Assembly (NCBI GenBank): GCA_016867955.1
Contig: VGIE01000155.1
Span: 1 to 6,072, forward strand
Source of the DNA: Betaproteobacteria bacterium
Lineage (GTDB): Bacteria > Pseudomonadota > Gammaproteobacteria > Burkholderiales > SG8-39
Reading direction: 5' to 3'
Length of the DNA: 6,072 nt
In this document: positions 1 to 6,072 of the stretch, piece by piece
Layout of the letters: every line of letters begins with the position of its first letter
Position numbering within the stretch: the stretch's first letter is position 1
Made by a program: the position numbers and the translations under genes
Notes under the pieces: generated by a model
Database searches by the model: none
Seen by the model: only the letters and a program-made list of their open reading frames with translations
Told to the model about the DNA's origin: nothing

Positions 1-974
1 AGGTTGGACAGTCGCCATCCGTCCGGGATGGACAGCGTGAAACCAAGGTCCGGATGGTAGAAGGCATTGCCGCGCCGTATGCCTTCGCGCGGACTGTCGC
101 CGAAGATCATGCCGTCGCTGTGCTCGAGGAAGCGCTCGCGCGCAAGCGCGGTCCCGGCGCCGCTGCGGAACTTGTCGGCCGCAGCAACAACTTCCTTGAG
201 CCGCGTGTCGTTGTCGGGGTGGCTGGCGAACAGGCCGTGGTAGGCGCGCGGCTCGCGGCCTTCCTGCCTGGCCACTTCCGCATCGAACAGCTCCTGGTTC
301 TTCAGGACGCCGATCACCTTGATCATGGCCTGCGGATCGTAGCCGGCACGGGCCAGGTACTCGGCGCCGATGCGATCGGCCTCGAGTTCATGCTCGCGGC
401 CATATCCCGACAGCAGGGCGCCGCCGAGCAGGCCGGTGACATTCTGCACGCCACTGGAGCGCATGGCGGGACTCACGGCGCCCAGGATGTTGAGCAGCAG
501 GTCGGCCCCCTGGGCTGCGCTGGCCTGGCGCACGCCGTGGCGCGCGGTGACATGGCCCAGCTCGTGCCCGAGCACGGCGGCGAGCTCGGCCTCGGAATTG
601 AGGTAGGCGATGAGGCCACGGGTGATGTAGATGTAGCCGCCGGGCAGCGCGAAGGCATTGACCTCCGGGCTGTCGAGCACGGTAAAGCGGTAGCTGAGGT
701 GCGGGCGGTGGCTGACGCGTGCGAGTTTCTGGCCGACCGACTCGACGTAGGCCTGCAGTCCCTTGAGGTCGTAGAGCGCGTACTGCTTCTTGATGTCCTG
801 GTCCGCGCGCTGGCCGAGCGACAGCTCCTGGGCTTCCGACATCATGACGAAATCGGTTTTGCCGGTAACCGGGTTGGTGGCGCAGCTGGCCAGGGCGAGC
901 AGGAACAGGGCGGCCGTCGCAGCGGGCACGACGGGCCGCGGGTTCCCACGCAGGCGTTTCAGGATCGACAACAC
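1..974 (-). CDS. M48 family zinc metalloprotease, lipoprotein (BepA-like), 3' end beyond window
   Basis: This is a membrane-anchored periplasmic metallopeptidase of family M48. Relatives such as BepA and LoiP degrade or help assemble misfolded outer-membrane proteins; that role is inferred here. The translation starts with a basic stretch (KRLRGNPR) and a hydrophobic segment, then a lipobox LASC with Cys31 as the predicted lipidated residue. Alanine follows the cysteine, so there is no inner-membrane retention aspartate. The zinc site HELGH is at residues 137-141. The second signature, GREHELEADRIG, lies near residues 192-203 and supplies the third ligand, probably Glu196. SHPDNDTRL, a typical M48 motif, follows later. 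The last visible residues (HPDLGFTLSIPDGW) look like the start of the C-terminal domain found in roughly 480-500 aa members. I chose the GTG at 974 because GAGGAG lies six bases upstream and the signal peptide begins there. About 324 codons are visible. The gene lies downstream of rpmE, beyond its terminator, and no separate promoter is evident. Confidence 0.93.
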   Translation of the reverse strand, partial: MLSILKRLRGNPRPVVPAATAALFLLALASCATNPVTGKTDFVMMSEAQELSLGQRADQDIKKQYALYDLKGLQAYVESVGQKLARVSHRPHLSYRFTVLDSPEVNAFALPGGYIYITRGLIAYLNSEAELAAVLGHELGHVTARHGVRQASAAQGADLLLNILGAVSPAMRSSGVQNVTGLLGGALLSGYGREHELEADRIGAEYLARAGYDPQAMIKVIGVLKNQELFDAEVARQEGREPRAYHGLFASHPDNDTRLKEVVAAADKFRSGAGTALARERFLEHSDGMIFGDSPREGIRRGNAFYHPDLGFTLSIPDGWRLSN

Positions 975-1028
975 CTGTTTCTCCTCATTGCCTCAGTGCC
1001 GGCCGCAGCGTTTGCTCCGTCCACGAAC

Positions 1029-1051
1029 AAAAAAGGCAGCCGAAGCTGCCT
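1029..1051 (-). terminator. Intrinsic terminator of rpmE (UUCG tetraloop)
   Basis: Read on the minus strand, a perfect 7-bp stem (AGGCAGC / GCTGCCT) closes a TTCG loop and runs into six T residues. This is a textbook Rho-independent terminator with a very stable UUCG loop. It begins 21 bases after the rpmE stop codon. It should separate rpmE from the M48 protease gene, unless read-through supplies transcription of the protease. Confidence 0.93.
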
Positions 1052-1072
1052 GATTTGAACAACCCGCGGTTC

Positions 1073-1330
1073 TCACGCGGGATGGCTCGTGGCAGCGGTC
1101 CAGGCAGCCGCGGGGGCCTTGGCCTTGGCTCCGCGGGCGTACTTCTGGCGGAATTTCTCCACGCGGCCGGCAGTATCGAGGATCTTCTGCTTGCCTGTAT
1201 AGAAGGGATGGCACTCGGAGCAGACTTCAATGTGCAGCGGCTTGCCCATGGTCGAGGCCGTCTTGAACTGGTGCCCGCACGAGCAGGTCACCTGGATTTC
1301 GGTGTACGCGGGATGGCCGGTGGATTTCAT
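1073..1330 (-). CDS. rpmE: 50S ribosomal protein L31, zinc-binding (C+) form
   Basis: Structural protein of the large ribosomal subunit, located at the central protuberance and the bridge to the 30S subunit. The protein is 85 aa and begins MKSTGHPAYTEIQVTC. Four cysteines at 16, 18, 37 and 40 (CSC and CSEC) match the zinc-liganding set of Escherichia coli L31, so this is the zinc-containing form and not the cysteine-less paralogue made under zinc starvation. The core motif CHPFYTGKQK is fully conserved. The frame is open further upstream, but the ATG at 1330 is preferred because it aligns with the family start and has AGGAA six bases upstream. The C-terminus carries an Ala/Lys-rich extension of about 15-20 residues beyond the usual ~70 aa length. 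The gene has its own promoter and terminator and lies just downstream of rho. Confidence 0.97.
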   Translation of the reverse strand: MKSTGHPAYTEIQVTCSCGHQFKTASTMGKPLHIEVCSECHPFYTGKQKILDTAGRVEKFRQKYARGAKAKAPAAAWTAATSHPA

Positions 1331-1368
1331 GTCTGTTCCTAGGTTGGTCGCGGTTGCCTGGTCACGCC

Positions 1369-1389
1369 GCCGGGTCAATCCGGACCGGC
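1369..1389 (-). promoter_or_regulatory. Candidate stem-loop in the rpmE leader
   Basis: On the minus strand GCCGGTC pairs with GACCCGGC around a CGGATT loop: seven pairs with one bulged C. It sits in the predicted rpmE 5' untranslated region, about 40 bases upstream of the start codon. Conserved leader structures that mediate L31 autoregulation are known in several bacterial groups, including gammaproteobacteria. I did not match this one to a specific published consensus, so its regulatory role is inference. Confidence 0.35.
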
Positions 1390-1422
1390 CGCCAAGTCCG
1401 CGAGGCTGTATGAAGGGGCCGA

Positions 1423-1451
1423 ATTATCCCAGAACGGGCCCAACTAGGCAA
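1423..1451 (-). promoter_or_regulatory. Sigma70-type promoter for rpmE
   Basis: On the minus strand a -35 box TTGCCT (4/6 match) and a -10 box GATAAT (5/6 match) are separated by exactly 17 bases. A TGG triplet directly precedes the -10 box (extended -10 form). The predicted transcription start is near 1416, giving a leader of roughly 85 bases before the rpmE ATG. It is the best promoter-like match I found in the window and lies in the gap between rho and rpmE. Confidence 0.7.
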
Positions 1452-1469
1452 GGTTGCGGGGGGGTAACG

Positions 1470-1502
1470 AGCCGCGGCACCAGCGGCTGCAGTTTCTGCA
1501 AC
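1470..1502 (-). terminator. Weak paired hairpins after rho, possible transcript end
   Basis: Shortly after the rho stop codon, the minus strand can form a small hairpin (TGCAG-AAA-CTGCA) followed by a perfect 6-bp stem (AGCCGC / GCGGCT). No T-run follows, so this is not a standard intrinsic terminator. It could stabilise the 3' end of the rho mRNA, or be incidental in GC-rich DNA. Confidence 0.2.
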
Positions 1503-1519
1503 TGAATGATTACTTGAGG

Positions 1520-2779
<1,260 letters not shown>

Positions 2780-2861
2780 AGATTGTTCTTGCTGGGTATT
2801 GTGAAGTGGACTCGGGTCTTGGACCGGCACTCCGGGCCGACTTCAGGGACCCTCTGTGAGC

Positions 2862-3029
2862 CTAGGCGCGCAAACCGGGCGCGGGAAATGCCAGGACGGG
2901 GACTGAAGCGGGGAAGTGGGCGTTGTTGCCGCTGCTGCTGTCGCTCGACCGGCGCTGCGACTTGGGGCTGCTGCTGCCGGTGGGCGGCGTCTCTTCTAAT
3001 CGTGGGGTCATGCCGGCTGCTCCGGCCAT
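2862..3029 (-). CDS. Possible small leader ORF upstream of rho (55 aa)
   Basis: A 55-codon frame begins with an ATG at 3029 in the trxA-rho gap and has a modest purine-rich AGGCGAG just upstream. The predicted peptide begins MAGAAGMTPRLEETPP and continues with a Ser/Pro/Thr-rich, low-complexity middle, including SSDSSSGNN. It has no recognisable domain. E. coli has a short reading frame, rhoL, in the equivalent place, so a leader peptide is conceivable. It is out of frame with rho, so it is not a missed Rho N-terminus. Its start codon lies within the stem at 3009-3030. Chance openness in GC-rich DNA is at least as likely. Confidence 0.2.
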   Translation of the reverse strand: MAGAAGMTPRLEETPPTGSSSPKSQRRSSDSSSGNNAHFPASVPVLAFPAPGLRA

Positions 3030-3030
3030 G
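3009..3030 (-). promoter_or_regulatory. Hairpin at the start of the rho leader
   Basis: On the minus strand CATGGCCGG pairs with CCGGCATG, eight pairs with one bulged G, around the loop AGCAG. No T-tract follows, so it is not an intrinsic terminator for trxA. It lies 37 bases past the trxA stop and overlaps the ATG of a possible leader ORF. It could protect the 3' end of trxA mRNA or influence the rho leader; the function is inferred. Confidence 0.35.
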
Positions 3031-3066
3031 ACTCGCCTGCTGGACTGCCGGGGCAGATTAAAGGGT

Positions 3067-3393
3067 TCAGATATTGCTGTCAAGGAATGCCGTCAACTGC
3101 GACTTCGACAGTGCGCCAACCTTGGTGGCTTCGACGGTGCCGTTCTTGAACAGCATCAGCGTCGGGATGCCGCGGATGTTGAGCTTCTTCGGGACCTCCG
3201 TGTTGGAGTCGACGTCCACTTTCGCGACCTTGAGCTTGCCGCTGTATTCCTTTGCGACTTCCTCGAGCAACGGCGCAATTGCCTTGCACGGCCCGCACCA
3301 CTCTGCCCAGTAGTCCACGAGAACGGGCAGGTGGGACTTCAGGACCTCCGGTTCGAAAGTGTCGTCGGTCACATGCTGGATCAGGTCGCTCAT
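3067..3393 (-). CDS. trxA: Thioredoxin 1
   Basis: Small cytoplasmic dithiol-disulfide oxidoreductase that donates electrons to ribonucleotide reductase, PAPS reductase and other substrates, and is recycled by thioredoxin reductase. The 108-aa protein is full-length for the family and begins MSDLIQHVTDDTF. The active site WCGPC is at residues 32-36, with redox cysteines Cys33 and Cys36, and follows VLVDYWAE. Asp27, the buried acid that assists catalysis, is present. KVDVDSN and the cis-proline loop RGIPTL (Pro77) follow, with the expected FKNG turn after them. The ATG at 3393 is preceded by the purine-rich sequence GAAGAGAGAA. The gene lies upstream of rho, as in many gammaproteobacteria. I found no convincing -35/-10 pair immediately upstream on the minus strand. 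Confidence 0.97.
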   Translation of the reverse strand: MSDLIQHVTDDTFEPEVLKSHLPVLVDYWAEWCGPCKAIAPLLEEVAKEYSGKLKVAKVDVDSNTEVPKKLNIRGIPTLMLFKNGTVEATKVGALSKSQLTAFLDSNI

Positions 3394-3780
3394 TGCGTTC
3401 TCTCTTCGGTAAAAATCGGGGTTTAGCGGTCTGTCGACTGTATTGTGGGGAATCGGGTCCCGCAGTCGCTGCCGGATGAGTGGCGTTCAGGTTGGCGGGT
3501 CGAGGGAATCAGCGCTGCGTCCGGAGTCAGGGATTGTTGTCTAGCGCCGGCTCGAGGGGCACGACCTGCTGTTCGGGTAATGGGGCCTGGGCTCGTGGGG
3601 CGCGGTGCTGTTCTATTCGTTGCTGCGCGCGGGTACCCTGCTGGTTGGTGAGAGTATGCTATCGGAATTCCGCCACGCAGGGAAGCAATGCATGGGAAGG
3701 ATGCCTGTGCGCGAGGGGTTTTCCGGCCTGCCCGGGGCATCAAAATCCTGTCCTAAATCGTTATTTTTAATCGTATTCCT

Positions 3781-3797
3781 CGATGCCACCGGCATCG
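3781..3797 (+). promoter_or_regulatory. Perfect inverted repeat at the candidate fdxA promoter
   Basis: CGATGCC and GGCATCG form a perfect 7-bp inverted repeat around ACC. It overlaps the proposed -35 box and spacer of the fdxA promoter, so it could be a regulator-binding site. As RNA on the minus strand it would be a hairpin, but no immediate T-run follows. The regulator is unknown. Confidence 0.35.
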
Positions 3798-3810
3798 GCC
3801 ATGTTAAACT
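3783..3810 (+). promoter_or_regulatory. Candidate promoter for fdxA
   Basis: An extended -10 element (TG, one base, then TAAACT at 3805-3810; 4/6 match) lies 16 bases after ATGCCA at 3783-3788 (4/6 match to the -35 consensus). The AT-rich stretch just upstream could act as an UP element. The predicted start near 3817 would give a leader of about 100 bases before fdxA. This is a moderate match only. Confidence 0.4.
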
Positions 3811-3916
3811 TTTGCCGGCGCCATTGCCGCACGGGGGTTGCACGGCGGCAACAATGTGCGGCGGCGCTGCAAGGGCGCAACAGGGGCAGCGCGCGCACGC
3901 GGAAAGGGGTTCCTGA

Positions 3917-4240
3917 TTGACCTATGTAGTGACAGAGAGTTGCATCAAGTGCAAGTACACGGATTGCGTGGACGTCTGCCCGGTGGACTGCTTCCGCGAA
4001 GGTCCTAACATGCTGGTCATCGACCCGGATGAATGCATCGACTGTACGCTGTGCGTTGCCGAGTGCCCGGTCGAGGCGATCTACGCCGAGGATGACGTTC
4101 CGCCGGCGCAGCGCGAGTTCATCGTCCTCAATGCTGAACTGGCCAAGGGCTGGCAGCCGCTGATCGAACGAAAGGCCGCCCCCGGGGACGCCGATGCATG
4201 GGCGGCGGTCGGGGACAAGAAGCACCTGCTGGAGCGCTGA
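3917..4240 (+). CDS. fdxA: Seven-iron ferredoxin [3Fe-4S][4Fe-4S] (FdI type)
   Basis: Soluble low-potential electron carrier of the Azotobacter vinelandii ferredoxin I family. Its 107 aa match the family length. The N-terminus MTYVVTESCIKCKYTDC is characteristic. By alignment to FdI, Cys9, Cys17 and Cys50 hold the [3Fe-4S] cluster, and Cys21, Cys40, Cys43 and Cys46 hold the [4Fe-4S] cluster. Cys12 and Cys25 correspond to conserved non-ligand cysteines. The C-terminal half (EFIVLNAELAKGWQ and the closing HLLER) is also typical. Translation starts at TTG: the conserved N-terminus begins there, no ATG is available at that point, and AAAGGGG lies eight bases upstream. The partner proteins are not evident from the neighbourhood. 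A hydrolase gene follows after 78 bases on the same strand, and no terminator was seen between them. Confidence 0.97.
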   Translation: MTYVVTESCIKCKYTDCVDVCPVDCFREGPNMLVIDPDECIDCTLCVAECPVEAIYAEDDVPPAQREFIVLNAELAKGWQPLIERKAAPGDADAWAAVGDKKHLLER

Positions 4241-4318
4241 CCGTAGCGTTTCGTCGGCATCCGGACGCACTGGCTGCAGGATTGACGACGGTGCGGACCA
4301 ACATCGGGGGGGAACAAG

Positions 4319-5275
4319 ATGTCGTCGTTCGAGGATGGACTGGATGCCGAGCTCGGTGCCGGGCTGGCGAAGTTTCCGGCGCTGCCCGACTTCCGCGATG
4401 TGCCAGCCTCGCGCCAGGCGCTGGCCGACCTGATGGTGAAGTACCCGCGCGTCGCCAATACGAGCGGCGTCAACATCAAAGATCGCCGGATCGCCGGGAT
4501 GGAGGGCGCCCCGCAGGTGCGGGTGAGGGTGTATCGCCGCGCGACTGGCGGCAGGGGGGTTCCCGGACTCCTTTACATGCACGGTGGCGGCTATATCGTC
4601 GGCACGCCCGAGGCCGAGGACGACCCGGTCTGCCATATCGTGCGCGAAGTCGGTTGCGTCGCCGTGTCGGTCGATTACCGCCTCTCGCCGGAGCACAAGG
4701 CGCCGGCCGCGGTAGAGGACTGCTATGCCGCGCTGAAATGGATGCATACCAGTGCCGCCGCGCTGGGCATCGATGACAAGCGCATCGCGATAGGCGGGCG
4801 CAGTGCCGGCGGCGGGTTGGCGGCCGGTCTTGCACTGATGGCGCGCGATCGCGCCGAGGTGTTCCCGGTGTTCCAGATGCTCATCTACCCGATGATCGAC
4901 GACCGCACGGCCGCAGCCCGGGGCGCGGCCATCTCCGACCCGCGCGTCTGGAACCATGATCACAACGGGCGCGCGTGGGCCCATTATCTCGCCTCCGCGC
5001 CGGGCGGCCCGCAGACTTCGCCGTACGCCGCGGCCTGCCGCGCCAAGGACCTCAGCGGACTGCCACCGGCCTACATAGCCATCGGCGAGGCGGAAGTGTT
5101 CCTGCAGGAGAACATCGCCTATGCGCAGCGGCTGAAGGAGGCGGGCGTGAGCACCGAACTGCACGTGTTCCCCGGGGCATTTCACGGCTGGGAGGGCTCG
5201 CTCCCCACTGCGGCGATCTCGCAGCGCGCCATCAACGAGCGCGTTGCCGTGCTCACGCGCGCCTTCAGGGGCTGA
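4319..5275 (+). CDS. Alpha/beta hydrolase, HSL-type esterase/lipase family
   Basis: Probable cytoplasmic carboxylesterase of the hormone-sensitive-lipase (family IV) group, 318 aa, with no signal peptide. An N-terminal cap region precedes the oxyanion-hole motif HGGG at 88-91 (LLYMHGGGYIVGT). The SVDYRLSPEHKAPAAVED segment (117-134) is diagnostic of the family. The nucleophile elbow is GGRSAGGG with Ser162. The catalytic histidine is His289 in FPGAFHGW. Two positions are unusual. Arg161 occupies the place normally held by Asp or Glu (GDSAGG/GESAGG). Glu259 appears to sit where the catalytic acid Asp of the usual DPLRDE motif is found. The start ATG is preceded by a G-rich GGGGGAA tract. The natural substrate cannot be read from sequence; short-chain acyl esters are typical for the family. 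The gene lies 78 bases after fdxA and 47 bases before the kinase remnant. Confidence 0.93.
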   Translation: MSSFEDGLDAELGAGLAKFPALPDFRDVPASRQALADLMVKYPRVANTSGVNIKDRRIAGMEGAPQVRVRVYRRATGGRGVPGLLYMHGGGYIVGTPEAEDDPVCHIVREVGCVAVSVDYRLSPEHKAPAAVEDCYAALKWMHTSAAALGIDDKRIAIGGRSAGGGLAAGLALMARDRAEVFPVFQMLIYPMIDDRTAAARGAAISDPRVWNHDHNGRAWAHYLASAPGGPQTSPYAAACRAKDLSGLPPAYIAIGEAEVFLQENIAYAQRLKEAGVSTELHVFPGAFHGWEGSLPTAAISQRAINERVAVLTRAFRG

Positions 5276-5322
5276 ACGCCGGAACCGCAAGCTCCGCATC
5301 CCATTTCGCGATCACCATATCC

Positions 5323-6072
5323 ATGCCAGACGAACCCTTCGAACTCGACCTCAGCCTGCAGATCGGCAAGTACGAGGTCGAGCGCCAACTTGGCAAGGGC
5401 GCCACGGGCACCGTGTACCTGGCGGTAAATACCTTCACCGGCGAGAAGGTCGCGCTCAAGGTCATCGAGCCGGAGGTGTTCCGCGAGGCGCAGTTCGGCG
5501 CCGTGCACCGGTCGCAGTTCCTCAACGAGGCATCGCTGGCGGGCAAGCTGAAGCATCTGCACATCGTCGGCATTCTCGATACGAGCTGCTGACGGGCAGA
5601 AAGCAGTTCGTTGCCGATACGCCGGACGGTCTTGTGCAGAAGGTGCTGCACGAGGAGCCGGCCGCGCCCGGCAGCGTCCATGCCGGGCTGCCGAAGTCGC
5701 TCGATGCGGTGGTGACACGCGCCATGGCCAAGCGGCCCGAGCAGCGCTATGCCACCTGGGCTGAATTCGCGCTGGAACTGGCCACGGCGGTCAAGCTCAT
5801 CCTGCCGCCCGATGCCATTCCGGACAGCGAGAAGTACGTTGCGCTGAAAAGCGTCGGCTTGCTGTCCGGGCTGTCCGATGCCGAGCTCTGGGAGCTCGCG
5901 CGTGCCGGGCGCTGGCAGCGTTTCGCCGCCAAGCAGCCGGTAATCACCGAGAACACGCCCGGGCAAAGCTTCTTCCTGGCGCAGGGCCAGGTCAAGGTCA
6001 CCAAACAGGGTCGCCTGCTCAACATGATCGACAAGAAGGAATTCTTCGGCAAGATGGCCTATATCCGCGGCG
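5323..6072 (+). pseudogene. Ser/Thr protein kinase with cNMP-binding domain, internally deleted, 3' end beyond window
   Basis: The first part (5323-5592, 89 codons) is a Hanks-type kinase N-lobe. It has a glycine loop LGKGATGTVYLA (23-34), the ATP-binding lysine in VALK (Lys46), and a helix-C glutamate in FLNEASLAGKLKH (Glu69). It ends after HIVGILD with three out-of-frame residues and a stop. From 5580, in another frame, the sequence resumes as YELLTGRKQFVADTPDG, the end of a kinase C-lobe, and continues through RAMAKRPEQRYATWAEFALEL. A cyclic-nucleotide-binding domain follows (LSDAELWELARAGRW, then GQSFFLAQGQVKVTKQG and FFGKMAYIRG) and runs off the window. The HRD catalytic loop, DFG motif, activation segment and APE motif, about 105-115 residues, are missing. 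As written, the gene cannot make an active kinase. The start ATG has no clear Shine-Dalgarno sequence. An assembly error is the main alternative to a true deletion. Confidence 0.85.

Larger units (their letters stand above)
2780..3066 (-). promoter_or_regulatory. rho leader region, C-rich, probably autoregulatory
   Basis: These 287 bases lie between the trxA stop and the rho start. On the transcribed strand they contain long C-rich stretches with few G residues, for example around 2898-2925. They also contain two copies of GCAGCAGCAGC (near 2931-2941 and 2967-2977) and CA/CAG-rich runs. Such RNA resembles a Rho-loading (rut) site. E. coli rho is known to be autoregulated by Rho-dependent attenuation in its leader, so the same is inferred here. 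A further hairpin (2821-2838; seven pairs with one mismatch, AGTG loop) sits about 40 bases before the rho start. No clear promoter was found, so rho may be read from trxA. Confidence 0.45.
3394..3916. other. Divergent intergenic region between trxA and fdxA, no convincing gene
   Basis: These 523 bases separate the leftward trxA-rho unit from the rightward fdxA unit. Several frames are open for 60-105 codons on both strands, but the translations are rich in Arg, Gly, Ala and Cys, resemble no family I know, and lack clear ribosome-binding sites. The right end is better structured. There is an AT-rich block at about 3743-3778 with a short direct repeat AATCGT at 3756-3761 and 3769-3774, then an inverted repeat and a promoter-like sequence at 3781-3810. 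The middle (about 3480-3740) is unexplained; it may hold a degraded gene or an unrecognised small RNA. Confidence 0.5.

Noticed and set aside
54..1058. Plus-strand open frame of 334 codons
   Set aside because: It is antisense to the M48 protease, whose minus-strand translation contains HELGH, a lipobox and a good ribosome-binding site. The plus-strand translation matches nothing and crosses the rpmE terminator.
2780..2830. N-terminal extension of Rho by 17 codons to a GTG at 2830
   Set aside because: The ATG at 2779 gives exactly the usual 419-residue protein and family N-terminus. The extension sequence is not Rho-like and its GTG has no properly spaced ribosome-binding site.
2931..2978. 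CAG/CTG microsatellite or CRISPR-like repeat
   Set aside because: There are only two short imperfect blocks of three to four triplets, with no regular spacers. This is compositional bias in the leader and not an array.
3009..3030. Intrinsic terminator for trxA
   Set aside because: The hairpin is good, but no T-run follows on the transcribed strand.
3605..3916. Plus-strand 103-codon frame ending at the fdxA start
   Set aside because: It has no clear ribosome-binding site or known domain and runs through the candidate fdxA promoter and leader. The composition looks like translated non-coding DNA.
3767..5299. Minus-strand open frame of 510 codons
   Set aside because: It lies antisense to both fdxA and the hydrolase, which have intact family motifs. 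Its Arg/Ala/His-rich translation has no recognisable domain.
5580..5592. Programmed frameshift in the kinase
   Set aside because: A frameshift would join the two frames but could not restore the missing catalytic loop and activation segment, and no slippery sequence is seen at the junction.
5265..5966. Minus-strand open frame of 233 codons over the kinase remnant
   Set aside because: It is antisense to recognisable kinase and cNMP-binding sequence and lacks domain similarity of its own.

Overview
This is a GC-rich stretch of bacterial chromosome with ordinary housekeeping content. The thioredoxin / Rho / ribosomal protein L31 gene order, the seven-iron ferredoxin and the BepA-like M48 lipoprotein protease point to a gammaproteobacterium. 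Something near the Xanthomonadales, Nevskiales or Chromatiales is my guess, inferred from gene order and protein resemblance only. No rRNA, tRNA, CRISPR array, insertion sequence or prophage gene was seen.

The left half (1-3393) is transcribed on the minus strand. In transcription order it holds trxA (thioredoxin), a 287-base leader, rho (transcription terminator, 419 aa), a strong-looking promoter for rpmE (ribosomal protein L31), a clear intrinsic terminator with a UUCG loop, and an M48 zinc metalloprotease lipoprotein that runs off the left edge. A 523-base region (3394-3916) then separates the two divergent transcription units. I see no convincing gene in it, but it ends in an AT-rich block and a candidate promoter facing right.

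The right half (3917-6072) is on the plus strand. It holds fdxA (a [3Fe-4S][4Fe-4S] ferredoxin with a TTG start), an HSL-type alpha/beta hydrolase with an atypical nucleophile elbow, and a protein kinase gene with a C-terminal cyclic-nucleotide-binding domain that runs off the right edge. The kinase gene is broken: the N-lobe joins the end of the C-lobe directly and out of frame, so the catalytic loop, the DFG motif and the activation segment are absent.

The genes do not form one pathway. trxA-rho-rpmE is a conserved core gene cluster. Ferredoxin, hydrolase and kinase are co-directional neighbours with gaps of 78 and 47 bases and may be co-transcribed. I found no convincing new multi-gene system. 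The observations most worth checking are the kinase deletion, the altered residues in the hydrolase and the cNMP domain, and the leader structures of rho, rpmE and fdxA.
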